Part shown: positions 11,345 to 22,190 of the stretch, piece after piece | Position numbering within the stretch: the stretch's first letter is position 1 | Layout of the letters: each line of letters begins with the position of its first letter | Assembly (NCBI GenBank): GCA_973895155.1 | Contig: OZ316897.1 | Span: forward strand, 7,440,001 to 7,504,000 | Reading direction: 5' to 3' | From: Marsupella aquatica | Taxonomy: Eukaryota; Marchantiophyta | DNA length: 64,000 nt | The notes under the pieces: generated by a model | Seen by the model: the letters and a program-made list of their open reading frames with translations, nothing else | Told to the model about the DNA's origin: nothing | Database searches by the model: none | Made by a program: the position numbers and the translations under genes

Positions 11345-11722
11345 TGAAGCTGTGGCTTGGTCAATCCATAACAGTAGAGGGAACCCCACAGTGGAAGCAG
11401 ATCTGCATCTCTCAGACGGGAGCTTCCACCGTGCGGCAGTGCCCAGTGTGACATCAACAGGAATCTACCGGGCCTTAGAGTTGCGAGATGGAGGCAAGGA
11501 TTACATGGGCAAGAGGGTTACGAAAGCTGTGAGTGAGCAACATCCAGACCATCATCAAGCCTGCTCTCATCGGTAAGGACCCGACTGAACAGACCGCTAT
11601 CGCAATCTCATGGTCCATCAGCTGGATGGCACTCAGAATGAGTGGGGCTGGTGCAAGCAAAAGCTCGGAGCCAATGCCATCCTTGTTGTGTCCCTGGCTG
11701 TTGCTCAAGCTGGACATGATTT
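11345..11722 (+). pseudogene. Enolase pseudogene fragment (N-terminal domain)
   Basis: The translation resembles the N-terminal domain of plant enolase (2-phosphoglycerate dehydratase, glycolysis): [18 protein letters not shown], then [34 protein letters not shown] and [20 protein letters not shown], up to VSLAVAQAG. The reading needs a change of frame near 11530 and back near 11607, where bases are missing. It starts without the usual first residues and stops after about 120 of about 440 residues. The catalytic-loop motif normally SGASTG reads SVTSTG, and an Arg replaces the Glu expected in GIYEA. About 120 codons run without an intron. Plant enolase genes are usually intron-rich, so a retrocopied origin is likely. 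Confidence 0.9.
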
Positions 11723-12351
11723 CGTCTTAGTTTCAAGTCTATGTCTCGATAGAGACGACTGCTATGCCTGCCAAACAGAAGGAAATAAAAGGAAAGCACT
11801 TCAAACCTGATCGATGTGACTCCGTCGCTGAAGAGAAGAGCATGGGACGCAAAGAACCAGCAAAGAACAAACGAGCAGGGGAATGAGCAAAGAATTATCA
11901 GGCAGGGGCACGAGAGACCTATGCATCACTATTAATACTGGTTAGTTAATCCAGGTCGCAATTTTGAAAACATTCAAAACTTTGAAAGTATCCGTTTCGG
12001 TCCCGGGAAACTTTCGCACAATTTTGGTGCAGCTTTGATGAATCAAAAAACTTCAGAAGTCAATATTTTTTTCCCATGCGTCGTTGGAGCTCTAAGTTGC
12101 ATGGATCATCCCTAATTAGAGGAGTTTACGGATAGGTTTATTACAAGTGAATTTGTTCCAGGTCAGTAACGGGGTTCTGGCCATAACATGCCACCGTCAA
12201 ATCTGTGAATAGTTTGTTTTTCTGGAGTTAAACTCAAAAGTTCTCTTAAGATTTTCAAGCCAGCGAACTATATCAACCCCTTATTGCTGGGTATGGGCAA
12301 AGATGCTAGTTATAACCCGGGGTCCTCACTTATTTTCTTCCAACCAATTAT
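11723..12351. other. No gene seen
   Basis: The sequence beyond the enolase homology is unrelated to enolase. I see only spacer with short frames. Confidence 0.45.
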
Positions 12352-12605
12352 GCGTAAATAAGTATAGGGTTTTTTTTATTGGGTTCAGTGAAATAATCTT
12401 AAATTTTTTGTTAAAAAACATTAGGGTTATTTTAATCCAAATTTGAGAATTTTAAAAATCATAGGGTTTTTTAAATTAAAATATTAAGTTAGGGGTAGAA
12501 AATTCTTAAAAAAAACTTTATGGACTTAATTTTTAGGGTATTTATTCCCCCAAAACTTTGAGTGTGATATGAGGCACCCCTTGGATTGAGGCCCCCGAGG
12601 GTTAT
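12352..12605 (-). repeat. Dispersed repeat family R1, copy 2 (inverted)
   Basis: This is the reverse complement of the repeat at 56705-56990. Shared landmarks, read here on the plus strand, are AATAAGTATA, ATTGGGTTCAGTGAAAT, CATTAGGGTTATTTTAATC, GACTTAATTTTTAGGGT, TTTATTCCCCCAAAACTT and TTGAGGCCCCCGAGG. The match spans about 250 bp, with indels in the AT-rich centre. Confidence 0.75.
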
Positions 12606-12699
12606 AATTGTGAAATTCACAACAGGAAGGCTCACTTTGCACCCTCCCTTCTTATTCATGGCTCTCATTTGTGAAGTGTTTAAAGGTACCCATCCTTCC

Positions 12700-12872
12700 C
12701 AACTTACCCTCATGCCGTCAATGTGAACTCTGTGTCCTCCATTTCCTCCTTGCCCTCATGATACTTAGTCCATCCTTTGAAGAACTTCCCATGCACGTTC
12801 CCATTCCCCTCTAGCTTCATGAAACTCTGACCAGTTTCCCACACTCTCATGTCCACATTTTCCATTTCTGTA
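12700..12872 (-). pseudogene. Possible decayed coding fragment, unidentified
   Basis: The minus strand gives a plausible protein-like reading of about 45 residues with motifs MRVWETGQSFMKLEGNG and GWTKYHEGKEEMED, then stops. I cannot assign a family. The composition (Trp, Lys, Glu) is more protein-like than the surrounding spacer, so it may be a transposon or gene remnant. It could also be chance. Confidence 0.2.
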
Positions 12873-13770
12873 TTCATAGCTTAATAACATATTGTGTCTA
12901 ATACAACATTATGAGACAAAACTCCCAGTTTGTTGACTGTTCAACCTGCCTGGGAATAGGCCATCGTTCTTTCTTTACTTTTACCACCAATGGATCACAC
13001 ATCTGTTAATACACCTACTTCAATTTATTTATTTATTTTAAATTTGAATAAGTTAAATAGTTATGTACATCACAGTAGGCCAGCAGATAACACACATAAG
13101 AGAGCCAGTGCAATTTATCAAAAACAAACAAATTACAGGCCACACAATATTGCCAGGAATGAAGGCAAGCAAATACACCCATCAAAATTCAGTTAGTAAT
13201 ATTTGCTTGGATGCATGAACAGAAAGATAGAAACAGTAGGTGGACTGGTTTTGAAAAAGGACTCTTTGGGAGTCTCCATCCAAAACTTTTACTCGAATAG
13301 AATTCTTATGTTTGAGGGCGTAAAGAAGGTTCTAGTGTCTTCTTTAGAGGGAGGGTGTCCGTGGCACTTTAAAGTGCTCAGGCTTTCACTATCCTCCGTA
13401 GAGCCTAGGCAGTTGGTTTAGCCTCTAGACATATTCCACTTTGCAACCCTCCTTTACTCCGGACCTCTACCAAGCTTTTCAGTTCTCCACACAACAGGGT
13501 TTTAGTCTTCTTTGCTCCTTAGTGGATACTATGTTTTTGTCTTTGTTTCTTTGTTCTTATGGAGGACTCCTTGGCTTGTTGGACCTCTTTGGTCTTCTTG
13601 AGGCCCTTCCTGCTTCTTCTTCCCTCCCTTTAATGGGTTGCTCTGCCATTGGGACCTGGAAAAACCCAAGAATACCAGTGAGCCACAATGCACTAGAGCT
13701 AGTCCCCAACAACAGCAAAAGAACAAAAACAATACTATGCAAGAAATTGGAAAGTATGATAGAGCTCCAG
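12873..13770. other. No confident gene
   Basis: One 135-codon frame begins at 13441, but it is crossed by equally long minus-strand frames and has no recognisable domain. The part nearest 13770 may be the internal end of an LTR element. Confidence 0.4.
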
Positions 13771-13781
13771 CAGGGGAGGGT

Positions 13782-14137
13782 GTCATGCCGAGGGATAGTG
13801 CCTCTTGCGCACATCGGCATGTCCCTCGCATGCCCGCTAGGTATGTAGTTAGGGCTAGTGTACTACTTGACTTAGCGACATGTTCTTATAGCAAATTCCA
13901 GGCGTTCTTGAAGCAAATGCTTGTTAGTGTGACGCCAGGACTTTGCTTGCTTAGGGCATGTTGTTCTTTGTTGGTTTTCAGTTCTTCTTGAATCATTGTT
14001 GACAGAGCTCAGAACAGTGCTCGTCGGTTCCGTACACGGGATTCACACAATGATTCGTTAGATGCTTCCGGCCGATCTTGGCATCTCGCTGGTTTTTGAT
14101 TCAATTTCAATACGCTTGTTTCTCTTACGCCTTTTAT
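13782..14137 (+). repeat. Probable LTR of a gypsy-type element
   Basis: A purine run (AGCAGGGGAGGG, about 13770-13781) is followed directly by TGTCATGCCGAGGG, the pattern of a polypurine tract and LTR start in plant Ty3/gypsy elements. The interval ends near 14137, where a minus-strand gypsy reverse transcriptase fragment is cut off abruptly. That makes 14137/14138 a likely insertion or recombination boundary. No partner LTR was found. Confidence 0.35.
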
Positions 14138-15097
14138 TCAAGATATGCGGTGCCCAAGGTATACTACTGATCTGACAACAAATTCACACTTCTTGGGGTG
14201 TATATTTAGGTTCACCTTCTTAAGCCTCATGAATAGCTCCTCAAGGTCAAGTAGATGCTGGTCAAATCCTTTGCTGTGGACCAACACATCATCAATGTAG
14301 CATTTGAGAAACTCAGCACCCTGAAGAACCCGATCCATGACTCTTTGAAAGAATATGGGTGCATTCTTCAAGCCAAATGGCATCACCAACCACTCCCATA
14401 GTTGGTTACTACCATGGAAAACTGTTTTCTTGCGGTCCTTTGCAAGCAGCAAAATCTGGTTAAAGCCTTGCCTTAGATCCACAAGAGTGAAGATGTCTGA
14501 GTCTCCAATGCTGTCACATAGCTCATCTGGCCGTGGCATGGGGTACCTGTCCTGGGGTGTGACCAGGTTCAGTGGCCTGTAGTCCCCACACATGCGCTTT
14601 TTTGTCCACAATCCACTGGAATCCTTCTTTGCTGGCATCACTGTAGCTGCTGCAAAATCTGATGTAGATGGCTGAATAAGACCAGTTTCATATAACTCTT
14701 GGCACCTCTCATCCACCAGCTGCCACTCATGCTTACTCAAACGATGTCTCCGCCTGAAGATAGGTGTTTCATCAGCCAACTCAATGGAGAACTGCATGGT
14801 CTTGCACTTACCCAAGTCCTTCATAGAGAAAACAAACACGTTCTCATGCTTGAGGAGCAAATTCAGCAGCTGGTCCTTCTGTCTTTTACTCAGGTGGTTG
14901 CCCATGATGAATGTGTAGTTGGCAACACTAGGAATAGGACCTGATGTACTCGTGCTTGAAGAGCCAGAAGTGCCAACCTCTCCACTGTCCAAGCTGCTAG
15001 CATGCTGTTGATAAGGTGATGAGGCCTCTCCAAGGCCTGTTGTATTTGTTGCTTTGGTCTGATCCACACCATGAAACTCAGAAATAATATAAGCCAC
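14138..15097 (-). pseudogene. Ty3/gypsy reverse transcriptase fragment
   Basis: The 320-codon minus-strand frame contains the gypsy reverse transcriptase palm and fingers. Motifs in order are a LSKHEWQLVDERCQEL lead, MCGDYRPLNLVTPQDRYPMP, FTLVDLRQGFNQI (first catalytic Asp), WLVMPFGLKNAPIFFQRVMD, then CYIDDVLVHSKG (catalytic YxDD) and NIHPKKCEF. It ends at YLGHRIS. RNase H and integrase, which should follow at lower coordinates, are absent. The same frame stays open upstream without an ATG to about 15135, so the annotated start is not a true initiation site. The reverse transcriptase part itself has no internal stop, so this fragment is younger or better preserved than the copia element. Confidence 0.93.
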
Positions 15098-16717
15098 ATT
15101 ACGAGGGACCTCCTTATACAGAGGTTTACACCTCCACTACGTACATACCACCTCAATTGCTTTTTCTTGGCACTCGTGAATGTGATTGAACTTTTTCTAT
15201 GCATGTTAGTTGCTAGCAGCTTGCACATATGCATTGCCGGTGACTTGTATGTTTTTGATACACTATGGTTACGATACTATATGTCACGACAAGGGTCTGT
15301 AACATGCATTTTGGTTGATGACTTGGATTTATAGAGACAGTTTTAATCTTGGCTCCATGTTACAAGCATTCTGGGATCCCATGATGCAAGCAACACCTTT
15401 CACCCCCTAGGATCCCAAGGTGGATGTGTTGCACTATGTTGGAATGAGCCCAATAAAGTTACTTTTTGGTTGTTGAGGAGGCTTGCCAGCTGGTCTTATG
15501 TGTTCCTTTGGCAAGAGCTGGTCTGCCTAAATTCTTATAAAATGGCTTGTGGGTTTAAAACAAATATAGAGAAGCACAAGTGAGAAGTCAATGGTTTTGG
15601 TGGAAAATTTAAGCTCTCATAGACCATTATGGTTGACAAAATATTTGGATGGACTGGTGCTACTCGGATGGAATGTATGCTCCAAAACAATTTTGTTATT
15701 CAGATAACACCATTCTTTTGCATATATGTTCACTTTTTGGAGCATCAAAACATGTCTGGTCTGTCAAAGTTTTGAGTCAAACACTCTGGCCCCATCAGAG
15801 CATCAAGTTTGTTTAGATGGAGGTGTTTGGTCTATCTGAGTTCTGAGATCAAACATTGTGTGGGTGATTTTTGAAGGCCTAAATCTTACCTGACAATTGC
15901 TCTAGCAAACAATACGTACACAGGGAAAACAAATAAATTCTCTTGAGTTTAACAAATTATTTGCTACATCGGTTCTCCTTACATCTAATGAAATCGAGAG
16001 GCTCACAGGCATGCATCAGAAATTGTACTACAAAACCCCTTCCCAAGCACAGGGAGAAGTCTCCACTCAGACTCCTTTCCCAATATGAGAAAAACAACAT
16101 GGCTGCTCCCCAAGGACGGTTCTGGGAAAGTCAGGTCCTCCCTCCTTTCGTACTCTGTAGCGAAGTGTACGGTAGCTTACCGATGGTCGTTCTCTAATAT
16201 ACGCACGATTCTGCTTTATGTCCTGAGCTCGCCTCACACAACAGCTCCTGTAGCTCTCATCTCTCATCTCTCATCTCTCGACCCAGACCAAGTGGCGTCG
16301 TAAGTTAGTAGTAGCTCAAGTAGCTCACCACTGCACTCCTTCGTCCCTCCATGGCCGGTGGGTTGAACTATTGGGAATGGCCGTGAGGAAAGAGTAAGTC
16401 AAACTGGGGAGACGTGCGTCAACCGAAGCACACTCTGAACACTAAAAACAAAACAAACGGCACACACCGCTCCGGATCAGAAGGAAGGCCAGCTAGGCTG
16501 GGTTGAACAGGAACAGTCATCATCCATCGAGCGAGCGAGCGAGAGACACTTTACTGTAAAGAGTACCAGAGTGGAGGTGACAGAAAAAGGTGGCTGGATG
16601 AGACTGTAGCTGCCTCAACTGCAGCAGCAGGAAAAAAGGCTCCTTGACTGCTAGAGACAGCCATGCGGTGGAATATCATTTATGCCTTTCACGGAGCTCA
16701 CCCTGGGTTGTTTCGTT
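15098..16717. other. Spacer upstream of the first bHLH gene
   Basis: No protein family is recognised. A GAGC tetranucleotide run lies at about 16530-16545 and a repeated CTCATCTCT motif at about 16256-16280. The right part may hold promoter elements of the gene at 17922, but I cannot point to a clear TATA box. Confidence 0.4.
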
Positions 16718-16765
16718 GCATCTCCCTCTCCTCCCCTCCCCTAACCTCCCCTCCCCTCAGTTTTC
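16718..16765 (+). promoter_or_regulatory. CT-rich tract, possible core-promoter Y patch
   Basis: A dense pyrimidine tract built from CTCCCCTCCCCTAAC-like units lies 1.15 kb upstream of the bHLH start codon. Plant core promoters and leaders often have such a tract near the transcription start. Its placement is suggestive only. Confidence 0.3.
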
Positions 16766-17921
16766 TCAATCCTTCGTTATTTTCCTTCTCGTGCCTTAGG
16801 GAGTCCGAGGACAGCGACGGGACACAGGTCGGGGTTGGAAGTTGGGGAGATCGATACGACAGTGGGAGCGTTCACGGGGTACGAAGGCATTGAGCCATCG
16901 GGGCAGTTCGTGAGATGCGGTTATACTCGTGGATTTTAGGTTTGTACTTGTATCACATCTTTCCTTTCTCCTATTCTTTGATGTGTACATGCGGTCTTTC
17001 GGTAGGGTGGGTGGTTCACGCTGGGGAGAGTTGATCTCTTGGGTTGATCATAGATTATTTTGGTGTCCATTCGAGTACATTGGCGTATGGGCTGTTGTTC
17101 TAGCGGGCAGCCCTCCTGGGTATACGATTGATTTGGCACTCCGTTCTTGCGCGTTGGATGTGACGCTTTGGCGCCGCAGAGTCTGGTAATAGAGTTCGTT
17201 AATTGCGGTTGTTGGGAGATCTGATGTTTTCGCATGGGCATCTGCTGCTTGAAAACCTTCTTTTCTGTGGGGTCGAGTTGGGTTCCGCGTGCCGGTTGAT
17301 ACAGTCAGTTGTGGCAGCAACCTTTTCCACATCTGTCATGTAGACTGGTCCCTCTCCCGCTCTGGCCATGGGATCAACTATATTCGCGGGTTGTAAATTT
17401 TCTGTGATTGCCAAGTTTCTATTGTGTAGAACTCCTTCTACCCTTCGATCCAAGCTGTGAGGTGACCCAAAGGTAGTAGCGTTATCTGTCTGGTAGTATC
17501 GCTCTGTGTTCATTGTAAGCTGGTTGGAGAGGTTTGCCGACGAGGTGAAGCTGGGTTGTGTTTGAGCTTTAACTACTGTTTTTGCAACTGCATCTCTTGA
17601 TCTAAATCCTCATGGCATGCCTCTCTAGGACGTTCTCTGTCCACCCATCTGATATAGTCAATTCCAGGATGAATAGTACTGGGCCCTGGATCGTATTTGT
17701 TGCTGTAATTGTGCGTCGGAGCTGGGCTGTCTGCATAGCTTTACACAGTGTCTTAGGACCGGATATCATACCCAAGTTGTCCTAAGTCTTGCCGCCTTGA
17801 GCCGAGCCCTTTTGTTGATTGCAACGGTGCTGGTCTGGCTAACCCTTTCCTGTTCCCACTGCAGGTCCTCTCTTGTAGACCTGACGAGTCGCGCTGTAGG
17901 TTGGTCGGGATATACACTATC
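16766..17921 (+). other. Probable 5' leader with a leader intron
   Basis: A strong 3' splice-site context (CTAAC branch-like sequence, pyrimidine run, ACTGCAG) ends at 17864. The 57 bases from there to the ATG at 17922 contain no other ATG. A leader intron ending at 17864 would therefore remove the several upstream ATG frames in this region. Candidate donors exist (for example TTTTAG/GTTTGT near 16938), but I cannot choose one. Confidence 0.4.
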
Positions 17922-20150
17922 ATGGAAGCCATACCGTCCACCGCAGCGAACGGAGCGAAACGGTGGTTATCTGAACTGGTAGGTTTGACCTCTTTGTGCC
18001 AATCTAACATGTGATGCGTTTATACGGGGCAGAAGAAGTCTCAGGTTGTTTTGACTTGGTACTTGCAGGGACTTGAGGAGCCGTCCCTGGTGAAGCATTT
18101 GGACAGTCTGTTTCTGCCCCCGCAACAGCAGGTCTTTGCTGCAGCGAAAGGATATCAATATCACAACAACTTCGATCTACGAGAGTCGCAGAACGTCAGG
18201 CAGCAGTACCACAACAGCTTCACCAGCTCAGCTCCCAATACAACGATTGTACACAACGCTCACAATGGATACAATCAATCATGGGAGGCCCTCCTCAACT
18301 GCGAGCGTCCGGCAAAGATGATGAAATCCGGCACATGGGACGTGGGGTCAGTTCAACATGACCGTCAGCCATTGCTTCCGTCAATATTTCCCGCCAAGAT
18401 GGAAATGGAGGCTCATCAGCCACACAACATAGCACAGCAGCGCATGACACAGTTCACCACACCGCAACAGCTGAATTGCCACAATTTAGAGGGGTTTGTG
18501 GCATCCCTTCCCAAACTATTGGATGACACTTATGACAGTGTGGCACCCAGGACTCCATCTGGAGAGTTCGGCATTTGCTCTTCCATTCAAGGACAAGATA
18601 GCAGCAACAACGAAGTGCACTCAGTGGATATGAGTGCAGCCTGCGCCCGCGACAGTTCCCTCTCGCCCAGCGATTCTTACGGAGGCAAAAGGAAACCGGA
18701 TTGCTTTCCCCCGGTAGAGATGAGAGTGCAAAGAGCAATTCCTCCGATGACCATGTGTAGGGCCCCTTCTCCTCCAACCAAGACATCAGGGCACACTCAG
18801 GATCATATTATGGCTGAGCGTAAGCGTCGTGAGAAGCTGAGCCAACGCTTCATTGCCCTGTCGGCTATCGTTCCCGGCTTGAAGAAGGTACGCCCCCGGG
18901 TTCAGGGATTGTTATAGCAGGGTTTTGAAGACTCGACATAATTGTCGTTGTCTGCCCAATTTGGTGAATGATGGTCGAGTCGATGATCTGGTTTTTTTCT
19001 CTGGACCACAGTTTGAGATCACTAGGTTGCGCTCCCTGTGCGCATTGATTCTATCAAAATATGCGCGCAGCAGTCCATCAAGAGTTGGGTCAACGCATGA
19101 GTCTTTACGTGTGTTATATACGCGTAGCTTGCGTAGGTTACGGAGCTCAGAACTGCCGAGTAATTGACGATGACGTGGACCCTAGTTTTGTCACTCTTTT
19201 TTCTGCAGATTAACCATCTGAAAGTGTGCTCTCCTATTGACGAGTATGCGATGAAAAAACTACTGTGCTTGCTCAGTCTCGAAACAGACGGGTCGTTAAG
19301 TTTGAGTGTTTGTCCTTTTGGTGTAGATGGATAAGGCATCCGTGCTGGGCGATGCGATCAAGTACGTCAAGTCTCTTCAAGAAAAAATTAAGAACTTGGA
19401 GGAGAATTGCACCAAGAAGAACGTGCGGACGATCGCTATCGTTAAGAAGGAGAAAAATACGAGGGGTTTGAGTGATGATTTACAGCATGTAGCGGAGGAT
19501 GACAACACGAATGCGCCGGAAATTGAGGCCCGCATGGTCGACAAGAACGTCCTAGTTAAGATGCACTGCGAGAGAAAGAAGGGCATAGTGGTGAAGTCCT
19601 TGGCTGAGTTGGAGAAATTGCACTTGACGGTGGTGAACGCCTACGTGTTGTCTTTCACAGCAACATCTTTCGACCTTACAGTCACGTGCCAAGTTAGTAT
19701 GCTTGGACTCTACCCTTTTCAAAGCCCCCTGAACTTTCAGTTACTATCGTTCTCTCTTTGACTGAACTTCACAATTGACATCCTTAAGGTAGTGGCTCGC
19801 GTGGTATCGTAGGCTTGTCTGATTAGTCGGTCTGGTCTTACTTCTTGGTGCTATTGTTTTGCGCGACTGAGGGTCGTGGGTCCCTGACTCATAGCTACAT
19901 GATACCCGTTTTTTTCGTCTCAGAGGTGCGTCGCAATTTCCTGTTTGCTTCCTGCCGGAAAGCACATTTGGAGTCCCTGTTGACTATCAATATGTTTTAT
20001 GACCTCGGTTTTCTTGTGGTAGTCGTCCCACACTAGTCGGAATCTAATTGCTGGAGGATCTCGTTGGCATGGCAGGTTGAAGAGGGTCACGACGTGAATG
20101 TCGATGACGTTGTGGCTGCTCTACAAGCCTTTTTCAAGTCCCTAAACTGA
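17922..20150 (+). CDS. bHLH transcription factor, subfamily IVa-like, four exons
   Basis: This is a nuclear DNA-binding regulator. Exons are 17922-17978, 18069-18887, 19327-19692 and 20076-20150. All three introns (90, 439, 383 bp) are GT-AG and phase 0, giving 438 residues. The N-terminal motif WLSELGLEEPSLVKHL is formed across the first splice. Residues about 40-255 are Gln/Asn/Ser-rich and probably disordered. The bHLH spans about residues 264-318, with H264, E268 and R272 in the positions that contact E-box/G-box DNA. The second intron falls exactly in the loop, between GLKK and MDKASVLGDAIKYV. Residues 357-438 form an ACT-like domain, a likely dimerisation module, completed by VEEGHDVNVDDVVAALQAFF from the last exon. 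Arabidopsis IVa members (bHLH18/19/20/25, NAI1) share this architecture. The exact target or pathway cannot be inferred. Confidence 0.93.
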
Positions 20151-21964
20151 AGCAGTGCCTGTGGGAAACAGATTCCCGGCTCGTTCTTACTTACTTCGAG
20201 GACGACGACACTGTTTGTGCAAGATGCTGTCCAAGACATCAACGCACCAGCTGTGAACAACGTTGTTCATACTTGTATATGTACAGCCTTAGCAAGATTG
20301 GAGTGTTGTAGCTAGCAACGCTCTCCCATCTTCATCACTGTCTTTCAAAACTTATCACCTGACTTCATCAGACGGGAGGGAACACCAAATGCTCGGAATG
20401 GCGTTGCCTCGCTCGTGTTACAGATATTTGCTGACATGGTTCGGCGTCTTGCTTGTCAACGTCGTCTCCGAGAAAGGTTTTTCATCAAACATGGTTCACT
20501 TGTCCTTTCTCCTTCCACTAGGGTTTTTGAAGAGGCTGCCCGGGCTACAGACATTTCAACAGTGGCAGCCTCTTTTCTCACCGAGTGGACTTAGGAGATT
20601 GCGGTTCTCTTTTTAGCTCGTTCACGTTAGCCTAGCCCTAGCCCGATGTTGACATATACTACGTGGGATTCATGTTATCCATCCTCCTAGCAAGGTGTCG
20701 CTAGAGTTTTGGTTCAATCACCAGGCTTTTTTTGCGGAGTCAAAGCTGCTCTGTTTCCAGCCTCATGGAGATTTTACCATCTTGCTACCCATGCAAGGAA
20801 GGATTTTTTTCTGGTTCTCAGGACACGTCCTTATCCAGCTTAGTCTTTTCCCCACCTAGTAGACCCGAGTTTTTGATCGGGACAAGTCAACATGGACCGA
20901 GCTTCCGTGGACGGTCTATATAGTTACTCCCTACCATAGAGATCCTTGGTGTTGTCCAAGGACGTTTTACCCGTGGATGGTCAGACTTGTTTTTCGTCTT
21001 CAATTAAAGGATTTCAGGCGTAAGAGTTTGCAAATCTTGTTCAGCTATATTTGATGTGAGATGTGTACCTGTGATGATTCAAAATTCTGTGTTTGGGCCA
21101 CGTCGGGAACACAATTGTCTTCTCCTTTGCGTTTCGGATTTCATGTGAGACTCGGTGCCACTACATTGCGTTCTTGATTGTTGACTGAAAAATTTAGAAT
21201 CTGCGAGGGTCATTGTTTGATGGTATATTCCATGGTCGGTGGCATACCTTGTTGATACTCGCGGTCTTTGCGAATTATGAAGAAAACGACGGGACATGAA
21301 AGTTTATTCCATCACCCGATAATTGAAAAACAGTACAGTAAATGTCAGAAACGCCGAGGAGGCATATATGGACGGATTGTGCATGTCGCCAGATTTTTAG
21401 TTTTGGGCCAGAATTGGGTTCGTACTCAGTTGTTGGGGGCTAGCCATTCCTGGGGCCCAGGCTAATAATACTGTGGACCAAATTCACCAAATCTTTGATG
21501 TGCTTATCTCTTATCTAGCTCCGCTTCGCTATGCGGTCGTCCAAAGCTGTTCCGAGTGTGATTTCTACTTATGCCACGCACCCTGGGTACTGAAAGGGTG
21601 GATGTCTGGAAAGCTCCCACTTGCGACGAACGTTCTCCTAGCTCTCTCTTCATCGAATGGACACATTTAACACGCAACCGGGCAGGGGGTTTGGTTCGGT
21701 TTGAAAACCGAACGCAACGTGCGAAAGTTTGTTGAACGAGAACTAAAGCGCAAGGAGAACTTCATATTCACGGGCAGATGTCGAAATACTGACATCGGCA
21801 CCAGCCGTAGCCACCGTCAGCCATACGATACTTCGTGGGAGTCAAGAATCATCTGCTACTTTCCGAAGATTTGAAGTGTGCCCGTTGGTTTAATTGACGA
21901 AATATAGTACAGTGGGTGTCTTACGAGTTCCGTGCGTTGAAATGACGATTGGCATGAAATGAAT
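20151..21964. other. 3' flank of bHLH gene and spacer
   Basis: The first few hundred bases are probably 3' UTR, with no clear AATAAA. Beyond that there are only short frames. I see no second gene. Confidence 0.45.
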
Positions 21965-22190
21965 TGCAAGCTGCAAGAGGGTTGAATCTGATTCCATATG
22001 AAGCATGTGTTGACTATTCTTTGCAGCAAATTCTTAGAAATATTTGACTAAATTACGATTTTTGTATTGTAGTGATCTGCAAGTTGCGAGCGGTTTGAAT
22101 CTGAGTGAATGTAGAGCATGTGTTGACTATTCCTTGTAGCAAGTTTTTAGGAAGATGTGACTATGGACAGACGAGGCATTGCAGTATTGT
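21965..22190. repeat. Two degenerate tandem copies, period 113 bp
   Basis: A unit starting TGCAAGCTGCAAG at 21965 recurs as TGCAAGTTGCGAG at 22078. Both are followed by GGTTTGAATCTGA-like and GCATGTGTTGACTATTC blocks. Confidence 0.7.

Noticed and set aside
13441-13848. 135-codon frame as a gene
   Set aside because: It spans the presumed LTR start and is crossed by open frames on the minus strand. No domain is visible.
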